Assembly (NCBI GenBank): GCA_945281075.1
Contig: CALYQE010000039.1
Location: 1 to 14,911 of the forward strand
Source of the DNA: an uncultured Lactobacillus sp.
GTDB lineage: Bacteria > Bacillota > Bacilli > Lactobacillales > Lactobacillaceae
Direction of reading: 5' to 3'
Length of the DNA: 14,911 nucleotides
A program made the translations under genes and the position numbers. Positions 7,727 through 14,911 of the stretch are shown one piece after another; the first letter of the stretch is position 1; each line of letters opens with the position of its first letter. The notes below the pieces were generated by a model that ran no database searches, was not told where the DNA came from, and worked only from the letters and a program-made list of their open reading frames with translations.

Positions 7727-10363
7727 CTAGTTGGGTTTAACTTCTTGCTGTTCAACAGCTTCAAGTTCATCGCCCACCTTGATGTCATTATAGCCTTCAA
7801 TCGTTAGACCACAGTCAAAGCCCTGTTTTACGACTTTCGCATCGTCTTTAAACCGTTTTAATGAGGCCACTTTGCCATTGTAGATAACAACGCCGTCACG
7901 GATCAAGTTGACATCAGCATCCCGTGAGATATAGCCAGAGTCAACAAATGCACCGGCAATTGTTCCCACTTTAGAAACTTTCCAAGTTTCACGGACTGTC
8001 AAGTTACCGACCACCTTGTCCTCATAAGTTGGTTCTAACATACCTTGCATAGCGGCCTTAACATCATCGATTGCCTTGTAAATGACACTGTATAAACGAA
8101 TGTCAACGCCATCTGCTTCGGCCTGTGACCTTGCAGTCGCGGTTGGTCTAACATTGAAGCCAATAATAAAGGCGTTTGAGGCCGCAGCTAAAGTAACATC
8201 AGATTCATTAACGGCACCTACACCGGCGTGAATAATATTAACTCTAACACCCTCAACCTCGATTTTTTCGAGTGATTGCTGTAAAGCTTCAGCCGAACCT
8301 TGGACATCGGCCTTTAAGACCACACCAACTTCTTTCATGTTCTCCTTCTTCATTGTATCAAACAAATTATCAAGAGTAACATGTTGAACATTCTCACGTG
8401 ATTGTTGCAGGGCTTGTTGTGCTCTTTGCTCACCAACACTACGCGCAGTCTTTTCATCATCAAAGACAACGATCTTATCAGCAGATTCTGGAACATCGTT
8501 CAAACCAGTAATTTCAACTGGCATTGAAGGTGTAGCCTTTTCGACCTGACGACCACGATCATTAGTCATTACTCGGACACGGCCAAAGCGATTTCCAACA
8601 ACAACTGGATCTCCTGTATGAAGCGTCCCTTGTTGCACAAGCACATCGGCAACTGGCCCACGTCCACGGGACAAGCGCGCTTCAATAACCGTACCGATCG
8701 CTTTTTGTTTCGGATCTGCTTTTAATTCCATCACATCAGCCTGCAATAAAATCATTTGCAGCAATTCGTCAACATTTTCACCATTTTTGGCCGAAATATT
8801 AACAAAGATGGTATCGCCACCGTAATCTTCTGGAATTAAATTGTACTTCATTAATTGTTCAGTAACGTGTTGCGGATTTGCTCCCGGCGCATCCATTTTA
8901 TTGATTGCAACAATGATCGGCACTTTAGCACTTTTGGCATGATCGATTGCTTCAATCGTCTGAGGCATAACACCATCATCAGCCGCAACAACTAAAACAA
9001 CAATATCGGTAACTTCAGCACCACGCTCACGCATATTTGAAAAGGCAGCATGTCCTGGGGTATCTAGGAAAGTAATCAAATGATTATCTACTCTTACCTG
9101 ATATGCACCGATCTTTTGCGTAATTCCGCCTGCTTCATGGTCTGTAACGTGAGTGTGACGAAGGCGGTCAAGCAAGGTAGTCTTACCATGATCAACGTGA
9201 CCCATAATTGTGACCACTGGTGGCCGCTTAATCTGATGCTTGGAATCTTGTGATGCTTCCATTCGCTTCGTATAAAGGTTATCAATATCAGAAATATCTT
9301 CATGAACCTTTTCTTCAGCATTAATGCCATATTCAGCTGCAACTAGCTCAATTGCGTCTTTATCCAGCGACTGGTTCTGGTTGGTCATTACCCCCAGCAT
9401 GAAGAGTTTTTTGACAATCTCTGCTGGTTCACGGTGTAAAAGCTTACCCAAGTCTTGCGCGTTCATTCCTATTTCATAAACCAAAGTTTCTGGCAATGGT
9501 CGCTCTTTTCTTTGCGTAGGTTGTTTCTTTGGCTCTTGCTCGACTTGATGCTTTTTGTTTTTACGCTTACGTTTTTCTTGGTGCTTTGAGTAAGTGCCAT
9601 TAGTATTGTTAAACGCTTGATTCTTACCCTTGCGTCCAGGCTTGCCACCATTACGAGAATTATGACCATTACCACGGCGTTTTTCTTCTTTTTCTGGCTC
9701 TGGAACGGCATTATTATCAATTACCTTAGATTCCTCAGTCTGAGCAGGTTGGTTTTGATTCATTCTAGCAGGCGAAGGCTTAATGATTTTTGGACCAACC
9801 ACTTTGCTTGTAGTGGCTTCTGTTTTATTACTTTTAACTTCTTGCGCTTTAACAGTCTTACCTTCTTCTTGTGTTTTGTTTTGGCTTTGGTGATAGGTTT
9901 CACGAGCCTTTTCTGTTTGACGATTCAGTGTACTTTCTTCAACTCTCTGTTTTTGTTTTAATTGCTTGAGTAAATCTTGAGCAGCTGGTTTTTGAACTCT
10001 CGCAGATTGCTCTTGTTGATTAGGACGCTGTTGGGTCCTTTTTTGCTCATTTTTGTGGCGGTTGTTTGACCGCTGATTGTTGGGTCTAGTATTTTTGCCA
10101 CTTTTCGCATTTTCATGAGTCTTCTCATTTCTGCGAATTGAGGTCACAGAAATTTTGATCTTACTACTTTTTTTAGCAGACTGTTCCTGTTTTTTTGCCG
10201 GAGCGGGGTTAGCAAAACTACCCTTTAATTGATTCACTTGTGAATCCTCTAGTGATGACATATGGTTTTTCACATCAAAGCCCAGGTCTTTCGCCTTTTT
10301 GACCACGTCTTTATTATCGATGCCTAAATCTTTTGCAATTTCGTAAATTCTTTTCTTAGCCAT
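7727..10363 (-). CDS. infB: Translation initiation factor IF-2
   Basis: IF-2 is the GTPase that places fMet-tRNA on the 30S subunit and promotes subunit joining. Counted from [14 protein letters not shown] it has 878 residues. An N-terminal IF2-N helical domain (1-45) is followed by a low-complexity Lys/Gln/Asn/Arg-rich linker (about 50-290) and a second IF2-N domain (about 295-350). The GTPase domain has G1 GHVDHGKTT (388-396), G3 DTPGH (434-438) and G4 NKMD (488-491), with the [13 protein letters not shown] segment at G5. The C-terminal domains that bind initiator tRNA follow. The start is the ATG at 10363-10361 with GAAGGAG 9-10 nt upstream. An in-frame ATG six codons earlier overlaps that ribosome-binding site and is rejected. 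ylxQ ends 4 nt upstream, so coupling is likely. Confidence 0.98.
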   Translation of the reverse strand: MAKKRIYEIAKDLGIDNKDVVKKAKDLGFDVKNHMSSLEDSQVNQLKGSFANPAPAKKQEQSAKKSSKIKISVTSIRRNEKTHENAKSGKNTRPNNQRSNNRHKNEQKRTQQRPNQQEQSARVQKPAAQDLLKQLKQKQRVEESTLNRQTEKARETYHQSQNKTQEEGKTVKAQEVKSNKTEATTSKVVGPKIIKPSPARMNQNQPAQTEESKVIDNNAVPEPEKEEKRRGNGHNSRNGGKPGRKGKNQAFNNTNGTYSKHQEKRKRKNKKHQVEQEPKKQPTQRKERPLPETLVYEIGMNAQDLGKLLHREPAEIVKKLFMLGVMTNQNQSLDKDAIELVAAEYGINAEEKVHEDISDIDNLYTKRMEASQDSKHQIKRPPVVTIMGHVDHGKTTLLDRLRHTHVTDHEAGGITQKIGAYQVRVDNHLITFLDTPGHAAFSNMRERGAEVTDIVVLVVAADDGVMPQTIEAIDHAKSAKVPIIVAINKMDAPGANPQHVTEQLMKYNLIPEDYGGDTIFVNISAKNGENVDELLQMILLQADVMELKADPKQKAIGTVIEARLSRGRGPVADVLVQQGTLHTGDPVVVGNRFGRVRVMTNDRGRQVEKATPSMPVEITGLNDVPESADKIVVFDDEKTARSVGEQRAQQALQQSRENVQHVTLDNLFDTMKKENMKEVGVVLKADVQGSAEALQQSLEKIEVEGVRVNIIHAGVGAVNESDVTLAAASNAFIIGFNVRPTATARSQAEADGVDIRLYSVIYKAIDDVKAAMQGMLEPTYEDKVVGNLTVRETWKVSKVGTIAGAFVDSGYISRDADVNLIRDGVVIYNGKVASLKRFKDDAKVVKQGFDCGLTIEGYNDIKVGDELEAVEQQEVKPN

Positions 10364-10367
10364 CAAA

Positions 10368-10679
10368 TCACACTCCTTCATTAATCTTTTGTACTAATGC
10401 TTGGCAAAAACCCTGATCGGTGATTCCCAATACCTTGCGATTTTTCCCGATCGCATGCGATATTTCACCACTGTCAAAGTCAGAAACAACCATTACGTTG
10501 CTTTTTTCGGCAGCTCTCGTAACTTTTTCGCTGGTATCAGTTTGACAGTCATTAGCCAAAATTACAATTTTAACTTTCTTTGCTTTGAGACCTACAATCA
10601 CAATTTCGGCGCCAGAAATTAATTTTCCTGCTCGTTCAGCTAGGCCCAGCAAATTTAATGCTTTTTGTCTGTTCTGCAA
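10368..10679 (-). CDS. ylxQ: L7Ae-family RNA-binding protein YlxQ
   Basis: This is a 103-residue single-domain member of the ribosomal protein L7Ae/L30e/S12e/Gadd45 superfamily, whose members bind kink-turn-like RNA. Its cellular role is little defined. The sequence shows the family opening [18 protein letters not shown] (6-23), the central [20 protein letters not shown] (34-53), and the helix [17 protein letters not shown] (75-91). The best start is a TTG at 10679-10677 (MQNRQKALN), two bases after the ylxR stop codon. No clear ribosome-binding site is visible, so translation probably depends on coupling to ylxR. The next methionine (Met62) would delete over half of the domain. Its stop codon overlaps the infB ribosome-binding region. 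The position between ylxR and infB is conserved in Firmicutes. Confidence 0.9.
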   Translation of the reverse strand: MQNRQKALNLLGLAERAGKLISGAEIVIVGLKAKKVKIVILANDCQTDTSEKVTRAAEKSNVMVVSDFDSGEISHAIGKNRKVLGITDQGFCQALVQKINEGV

Positions 10680-10681
10680 AT

Positions 10682-10978
10682 CTACTTATCACCAAATAAT
10701 TCTTTCCTAGCTTTTTGATGGTCTACATAGGAATAGAGTTCTTCGTAAAATGAAGCCGAGATCTTTACTCCTAAACTGCGTTCTAACACGCCTTTATCCT
10801 GGGCACGCTTAATTTCTTCCGGATTCAGTGAAACATACGCACCACGACCCGGCTTTTTGCCAGTTGGGTCAACGGCAACGTTTTTTTCCTTATCGATGAC
10901 AATCCGCACCAATTCCTTTTTTGGTTGCATGCTATTAGTCAACAGATCTTTTCTCATTGGAATTTTTCTTTTCTTCAA
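10682..10978 (-). CDS. ylxR: YlxR-family RNA-binding protein (RnpM)
   Basis: YlxR is a small RNA-binding protein found between nusA and ylxQ or infB in most Firmicutes. Work in Bacillus subtilis has linked it to RNase P (hence RnpM); I take that role from family knowledge. The 98-residue protein shows the hallmark opening RKIPMRKDLL (4-13), the central KKELVRIVIDKEKNVAVDPT (20-39), and the conserved KKPGRGAYVSL (41-51). The residue after MRK is Asp, where my recollection of many homologues is Cys. The start is TTG at 10978-10976 (MKKRKIP), decided by a nearly perfect ribosome-binding site (AAGGGGGTGAG). The gap behind nusA is 19 nt and is filled by that site. Confidence 0.94.
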   Translation of the reverse strand: MKKRKIPMRKDLLTNSMQPKKELVRIVIDKEKNVAVDPTGKKPGRGAYVSLNPEEIKRAQDKGVLERSLGVKISASFYEELYSYVDHQKARKELFGDK

Positions 10979-10983
10979 AAGAA

Positions 10984-10994
10984 CTCACCCCCTT
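10984..10994 (-). promoter_or_regulatory. Near-perfect ribosome-binding site that fixes the ylxR TTG start
   Basis: The minus strand reads AAGGGGGTGAG, one base different from the ideal complement AAGGAGGTGA of the 16S rRNA 3' end. It lies five bases before a TTG codon. Such a strong site in front of a weak start codon supports TTG as the true start of ylxR. Confidence 0.85.
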
Positions 10995-10997
10995 GGA

Positions 10998-12185
10998 CTA
11001 TTCTTCGCTTTGATCCTCATCTAATTCAGCAAAATCATCCGCACTATCTTCTTTGCTAATGAATTCTTCTGTTGTTTCTTCAGCAATTGCACTTTCAGCA
11101 TCTTCTTCATTTTCTTGATTGGCTTCGTTAGTGCTTTCATCAACAAATTCAACTTCTGATTCGGGACGAATATCAATCTTATATCCGGTTAACCGTGCGG
11201 CTAAACGCACATTTTGCCCTTTTTTGCCGATTGCAAGTGATAATTGGTAATCTGGCACAATGACCAAGGCACTCTTTTCATCGTCTTCATTACCAAATTG
11301 AACGGCGATTACTTCTGCCGGATTGAGCGCATTGGCAATAAAATCTGAAGGATCATCTTCATACTTAACAACGTCAATATTTTCTCCACCAAGTTCATTG
11401 ACAACGTTTTGAACCCGGGCTCCACGCTGACCAACACAAGTTCCAACTGGATCAATGTTGGGATCATTCGACTTGACAGCAATCTTCGTGCGATCGCCAG
11501 CTTCACGAGCAATTGAAACTATTTCTACCGTGCCATCATATATTTCCGGCACTTCTTGCTCAAACAAACGCTTGACCATGTCTGGTGCTGTCCGTGAAAC
11601 CGTAATTTGTGCACCCTTTGTATCAGAACCAACGTGTGTTACTAACACCCGAATTTGGTCTTGCGGGTTATAAGTTTCATTTGGCATTTGGTCATTCCGC
11701 GGCATAATTGCTTCTACATTACCAATTTTAACATAAACAAAGCGATTATCATGACGTTCAACCGTACCAGTAATCAATTCATCCTCGTATTGGGAGTATT
11801 CATTAATGATATGGTTTCTTTCCGCCTCGCGTAAGTGCTGCATGATGACCTGCTTTGCTGTTTGCGCCGCAATGCGGCCGAAGTTCTTCGGTGCAACTTC
11901 AAAACGAATTTTGTCACCAAGTTCATAAGCCTTGTTAATTGCCAGAGCATCTTTTAAACTGATTTCCAAACGATCATCATGAACTTCTTCGACAACCTCT
12001 TTTTCGGTCATCAGTTTAAAATCGCCTTTGCGCTCGTCAAATTCCACAACCACATTGGTCGCTTGATTATAATTCTTTTTATAAGCTGCAACAAGTGCGG
12101 CCTCAATTGCTTCAACAATCACATCTTGTTTGATGCCCTTAGTTTTTTCTAAAGTCGCAAACGCTTCTAGCATTTCTTTAGACAT
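10998..12185 (-). CDS. nusA: Transcription termination/antitermination factor NusA
   Basis: NusA binds RNA polymerase and nascent RNA and modulates pausing, termination and antitermination. The 395-residue protein has the polymerase-binding N-terminal domain (about 1-125), an S1 domain (about 134-200, GTVERHDNRFVYVKI), KH1 with the GxxG loop GQRG (252-255), and KH2 with AIGKKGQNVRLAARLTGYKI (318-337). After residue 345 it ends in a strongly acidic tail of about 50 residues (many Glu, Asp and Ser). The E. coli-type acidic repeat domains are absent, as usual in Firmicutes. The ATG at 12185-12183 matches the MSKEMLEAFATLEK start of lactobacilli, though its ribosome-binding site (AAAGG, about 13 nt away) is weak. 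The gene lies 18 nt behind rimP, so coupling is likely. The rimP leader may allow autoregulation. Confidence 0.97.
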   Translation of the reverse strand: MSKEMLEAFATLEKTKGIKQDVIVEAIEAALVAAYKKNYNQATNVVVEFDERKGDFKLMTEKEVVEEVHDDRLEISLKDALAINKAYELGDKIRFEVAPKNFGRIAAQTAKQVIMQHLREAERNHIINEYSQYEDELITGTVERHDNRFVYVKIGNVEAIMPRNDQMPNETYNPQDQIRVLVTHVGSDTKGAQITVSRTAPDMVKRLFEQEVPEIYDGTVEIVSIAREAGDRTKIAVKSNDPNIDPVGTCVGQRGARVQNVVNELGGENIDVVKYEDDPSDFIANALNPAEVIAVQFGNEDDEKSALVIVPDYQLSLAIGKKGQNVRLAARLTGYKIDIRPESEVEFVDESTNEANQENEEDAESAIAEETTEEFISKEDSADDFAELDEDQSEE

Positions 12186-12203
12186 AAGTTTTATTCAGCC
12201 TTT

Positions 12204-12677
12204 CTAAAATTCGATTGCAAAACGTATATTTGCAATTAACTTACGGGGAATAGTTAACTGTTTCCGTCTTGTTTTTATCTTTACTTCTAGTTCGATTTCT
12301 TCCGCATTAAATGATTTTAATGTGCCCTCAAATTCTTTTTCATCTTCAAGCTTTTGGTATAGTCCAACGTGGATATAGCTATTTAAGGCTTTCTCCCAGT
12401 CTTTTTTGGTCTTGATTGGGCGTTCAACACCAGGAGAAGATAATTCCAACACGTAAGGATCCGGAAAAGGATCGGGCGTAAGTTCATCAAGCTTAGCCGA
12501 GATCAACTCGCTAAGACTTGCAATCTCATCCATATCAATGCCATTTTCGCGATCAACATATATTCTTAAATAATTTTGACCTTTTTCCTTTACGTATTCA
12601 CATTCAACCAATTCATCATTACGCTGTTCAATGATCGAACTAATCTCTGCAAGAACAAAATCTTTAACTTCCGCCAA
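12204..12677 (-). CDS. rimP: Ribosome maturation factor RimP
   Basis: RimP is needed for maturation of the 30S subunit and acts in the cytoplasm. The 157-residue protein shows the two-domain family pattern. The N-terminal alpha/beta domain (about 1-85) contains [20 protein letters not shown]. It is followed by the signature [20 protein letters not shown] (74-93). A C-terminal SH3-like barrel ends with [12 protein letters not shown]. The start is TTG at 12677-12675 (MAEVKDFVL), with a GGAGG ribosome-binding site 7 nt upstream; no closer ATG fits. It is the first gene of the rimP-nusA-infB cluster, has its own promoter, and has a terminator-like leader hairpin directly before its ribosome-binding site. 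Confidence 0.96.
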   Translation of the reverse strand: MAEVKDFVLAEISSIIEQRNDELVECEYVKEKGQNYLRIYVDRENGIDMDEIASLSELISAKLDELTPDPFPDPYVLELSSPGVERPIKTKKDWEKALNSYIHVGLYQKLEDEKEFEGTLKSFNAEEIELEVKIKTRRKQLTIPRKLIANIRFAIEF

Positions 12678-12690
12678 GTACTTTCCTCCG

Positions 12691-12722
12691 TAATAAAAAG
12701 AGCGAGCATAACCTGCTCACTC
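12691..12722 (-). terminator. Rho-independent terminator between polC and rimP, inside the rimP leader
   Basis: In the minus-strand transcript, GAGUGAGCA (12722-12714) pairs with UGCUCGCUC (12708-12700). This gives nine pairs with one G-U, around the 5-nt loop GGUUA. UUUUUAUUA (12699-12691) follows. The stem lies downstream of the predicted rimP promoter and about 10 nt before the rimP ribosome-binding site. It can therefore end polC transcripts and also attenuate the rimP-nusA operon. Confidence 0.9.
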
Positions 12723-12738
12723 CGAATCATTATTCGAA
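12721..12738 (-). promoter_or_regulatory. Second leader hairpin upstream of the rimP terminator
   Basis: In the transcript, UUCGAAU (12738-12732) can pair with AUUCGGA (12727-12721) around AAUG, seven pairs with one G-U. Its last two bases (12722-12721) are also the first two bases of the terminator stem, so the two hairpins compete slightly at their junction. It may influence pausing or folding of the terminator. The function is inferred. Confidence 0.5.
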
Positions 12739-12749
12739 CTTCTTTTAGT

Positions 12750-12778
12750 AGTATACCATAAGTATGATCATACTGCAA
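12750..12778 (-). promoter_or_regulatory. Extended -10 promoter of the rimP-nusA-infB operon
   Basis: On the minus strand, TATACT (12755-12750) is preceded by TGG, forming the extended -10 TGGTATACT. A -35-like TTGCAG lies at 12778-12773 with an ideal 17-bp spacer. The -35 is weak (three of six bases), but an extended -10 tolerates that. The box begins three bases after the polC stop codon. The predicted start is near 12743, giving a leader of about 65 nt to the rimP start codon. Confidence 0.7.
12761..12774. promoter_or_regulatory. Perfect 14-bp palindrome in the rimP promoter spacer (candidate operator)
   Basis: AGTATGATCATACT is identical to its own reverse complement. It lies between the -35 and -10 boxes of the rimP promoter and touches the last two bases of the -35. 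That is a typical place for a repressor or activator site, but the binding protein is unknown. Confidence 0.55.
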
Positions 12779-12781
12779 AAT

Positions 12782-14911
12782 TTAAAAAAGCGACAATTGG
12801 TTTTGATCCGGCATGCCAGCCAAAACCTCATTTTCGTCCAAATAATCCATGATCGTCTGAGAAACTTTGCCACGCTTAGCTAGATCTTCTTTTGACAAAA
12901 ATTCTTGTTCAGTCCTAGCGGCAACAATTTGCTTGGCCGCGTTGTTGCCAAGACCTGGTACAGCATTGAATGGAGCCAAAATAGTATGTTGATCAATGAT
13001 CTTAAAGTTAGTGGCTTCTGATTCATTAATATCAACCATTTTGATTTTAATGCCGCGCTCTAGGCATTCATTAGCGATTTCCAAAACAGTTAGCAAGCTC
13101 TTATCCTTGGCCGAGGCATCATTGCCTTTGTCTTGTAAGTCTGCCATGGCTTTTTTAACGGTATTTTTGCCGTGACTCATGGCTACTAAGTCAAATAGAT
13201 CAGCACGAACGGAAAAGTAGGCTGTATAGTAGATTTCAGGATAATAAACTTTAAACCAGGCAATTCTTAAGGCCATTAAAATATAGGCGGTCGCATGAGC
13301 TTTCGGGAACATGTATTTTATCTTGAGGCAAGACTGAATATACCAATCTGGAATTTTTCCGTTTTCTTTCAAAACTGCCATGTCGTCATCACTAATTCCA
13401 CGACCATGCCGAACTGATTCCATTGTCGAAAAGGCAACTTCCGGTTTTACGCCCCAGTGAATGAGGTCCGTCATAATATTATCACGACAGCCAATTACAT
13501 CCTTTAACTTGCACGTGCCGGCATTAATTAGTTCTTCCGCATTCCCAAGCCAAACATCTGTACCGTGTGATAAACCTGAGATTTGCAATAACTCCGAAAA
13601 AGTCTGCGGTTTTGTTTCTTCAAGCATTCCCCTAACAAATCTCGTCCCAAATTCCGGCACCCCTAAAGTACCGGTCTTGGATTGAATTTGCTCTGGGGTA
13701 ACACCCAAAATTTCTGGACTTGAAAATAATGACATTACCCCCGGATCATCTGGTGGAATCGATAACGGGTCAACTCCGGATAAGTCCTGCAGCATTCTGA
13801 TCATGGTTGGGTCATCATGACCTAAAATATCAAACTTCAAAATATTGTCATGAATCGAATGGAAATCGAAGTGCGTAGTTTTCCAAGCCGCGCTAACATC
13901 GTCGGCTGGATACTGTACAGGCGTAAAGTCATAAATATCCATATCATCTGGAACCACAACTATTCCAGCTGGGTGCTGCCCTGTTGTTCTTTTAACGCCA
14001 CTAACACCGGCAGCCAAACGATCCAATTCGGCGCGTCTTAAATTTAGTTCCTTTTCTTCATCATAATGTTTGGCGTAGCCGTAAGCCGTCTTATCGGCCA
14101 CTGTAGCAATTGTTCCCGCACGGTAAGAGTTACCCGGACCAAACATTACACGAATAAAATTGTGCGCCACTGGTTGGTAGTCACCGGAAAAGTTCAGATC
14201 GATATCGGGAACTTTGTCACCGTGAAAGCCAAGAAAAGTAGCAAACGGAATATCTTGCCCATCTTTAACTAAATCGGCACCACATTCCGGACATTTTCGA
14301 TCCGGTAAGTCGTAACCTGAACCATATTCACCATTTTCAAAAAATTCAGAATATTTGCATTGCGGACAGCGGTAGTGTGGTGCCAGCGGATTAACCTCAG
14401 TAATTCCAGACATCGTTGCAACTAAACTGGAACCAACGGAACCACGGGAACCTACCAGATAGCCATCCTTGTTGGACTTAGCAACAAGCCGTTGAGAAAT
14501 TAGATAAATTACCGCATAACCATTTGAAATAATCGAATGAAGTTCCATTTCCAAGCGATCCTGAACAATTTTTGGTAAAGGATTGCCATAAAGCTCATAG
14601 GCTTTATCATAGGTCAGTTTTTTCATTTCCTCATCTGAATTTTCGATATGAGGCGGATAAAGTCCATCTTTGATCGGTGAGATCTCCTCGACCGATTCAG
14701 CGAGCTTATTCGGATTGGTAATTACAATTTCGCGTGCTGCGTCTTCCCCTAAAAAGCTAAAAGCATCGAGCATTTCCTGAGTTGTATAGAAATGCAAATC
14801 TGCTTGTTTCTTATTACGTTCGGGATTACTTCTTTGTGCTGAAACTAAAATCGTGCGATAAATGGCATCATGTTCTTCCAAATAATGCGCATCGCCGCTG
14901 GCCACTACTGG
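12782..14911 (-). CDS. polC: DNA polymerase III PolC-type alpha subunit, C-terminal half (5' part outside window)
   Basis: PolC is the main replicative polymerase of low-GC Gram-positive bacteria, with built-in 3'-5' proofreading. The window holds the last 709 residues of an expected total of about 1,430-1,440; the OB, exonuclease and most PHP regions lie beyond the right edge. The fragment opens with [14 protein letters not shown], the end of the PHP domain. A zinc-binding module follows with CPQC and CPEC pairs (fragment residues 182/185 and 207/210). The palm motif [13 protein letters not shown] (about 235-247) supplies two catalytic aspartates, and [11 protein letters not shown] (about 359-369) the third. 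Helix-hairpin-helix-like segments follow ([14 protein letters not shown]). The protein ends in QLSLF, the sliding-clamp binding motif of PolC. The stop is TAA at 12784-12782, immediately followed by the rimP promoter. Confidence 0.98.
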   Translation of the reverse strand, partial: PVVASGDAHYLEEHDAIYRTILVSAQRSNPERNKKQADLHFYTTQEMLDAFSFLGEDAAREIVITNPNKLAESVEEISPIKDGLYPPHIENSDEEMKKLTYDKAYELYGNPLPKIVQDRLEMELHSIISNGYAVIYLISQRLVAKSNKDGYLVGSRGSVGSSLVATMSGITEVNPLAPHYRCPQCKYSEFFENGEYGSGYDLPDRKCPECGADLVKDGQDIPFATFLGFHGDKVPDIDLNFSGDYQPVAHNFIRVMFGPGNSYRAGTIATVADKTAYGYAKHYDEEKELNLRRAELDRLAAGVSGVKRTTGQHPAGIVVVPDDMDIYDFTPVQYPADDVSAAWKTTHFDFHSIHDNILKFDILGHDDPTMIRMLQDLSGVDPLSIPPDDPGVMSLFSSPEILGVTPEQIQSKTGTLGVPEFGTRFVRGMLEETKPQTFSELLQISGLSHGTDVWLGNAEELINAGTCKLKDVIGCRDNIMTDLIHWGVKPEVAFSTMESVRHGRGISDDDMAVLKENGKIPDWYIQSCLKIKYMFPKAHATAYILMALRIAWFKVYYPEIYYTAYFSVRADLFDLVAMSHGKNTVKKAMADLQDKGNDASAKDKSLLTVLEIANECLERGIKIKMVDINESEATNFKIIDQHTILAPFNAVPGLGNNAAKQIVAARTEQEFLSKEDLAKRGKVSQTIMDYLDENEVLAGMPDQNQLSLF

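Noticed and set aside
9617..9961. Plus-strand open frame of 114 codons with Phe/Leu-rich, membrane-like sequence opposite infB
   Set aside because: Its hydrophobic look arises from the reverse complement of the Lys/Glu/Asn-rich IF2 linker; it is not an independent gene.
10364..10381. Upstream ATG giving IF2 the extra residues MKECDL
   Set aside because: It overlaps the GAAGGAG ribosome-binding site and the end of ylxQ and has no good site of its own. [10 protein letters not shown] is the expected start.

Overview
All genes in this window lie on the minus strand, so transcription runs from the right end to the left. The content is core Firmicutes housekeeping: DNA replication, transcription and translation factors, flavin nucleotide synthesis and the heat-shock chaperone operon. 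The AT-rich base use, the Gram-positive DNA polymerase PolC, the hrcA-grpE-dnaK-dnaJ order under CIRCE operators, and the protein sequences (e.g. a NusA starting MSKEMLEAFATLEK, a DnaK of about 611 residues) suggest Lactobacillus in the strict sense (acidophilus/delbrueckii group). The species cannot be fixed from sequence reading alone.

Layout, right to left. (1) 14911-12782: the C-terminal half of polC, cut by the window edge. (2) 12778-12691: a very compact intergenic region. It holds an extended -10 promoter with a perfect 14-bp palindrome in its spacer, then a Rho-independent terminator directly before the rimP ribosome-binding site. (3) 12677-5455: the rimP-nusA-ylxR-ylxQ-infB-rbfA-truB-ribF cluster, with gaps mostly under 25 nt and a terminator-like hairpin between rbfA and truB. 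(4) 5423-5349: the heat-shock promoter with two CIRCE-type inverted repeats. (5) 5331-607: hrcA-grpE-dnaK-dnaJ, with a hairpin between dnaK and dnaJ and a strong terminator after dnaJ (491-537). (6) 352-1: the N-terminus of a secreted Ser/Thr/Asn-rich protein with its own promoter and ribosome-binding site, cut by the left edge.

How the genes work together. RimP, RbfA, IF2 and TruB serve 30S maturation, translation initiation and tRNA modification. NusA, YlxR and YlxQ are RNA-binding factors of the transcription/RNA machinery. RibF makes FMN and FAD. HrcA represses the chaperone operon through CIRCE, and GrpE, DnaK and DnaJ form the Hsp70 machine. No terminator is visible between ribF and hrcA, so the two operons may be partly linked by read-through.

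I found no mobile elements, CRISPR arrays, rRNA or tRNA genes, and no convincing undescribed multi-gene system. The parts most worth a second look are regulatory: the rimP-nusA leader and promoter palindrome, the dual CIRCE layout, the internal hairpins, and the unidentified secreted protein. No stretch longer than 300 bases lacks a gene; the largest gap (353-606) holds the dnaJ terminator and the promoter of the secreted gene.
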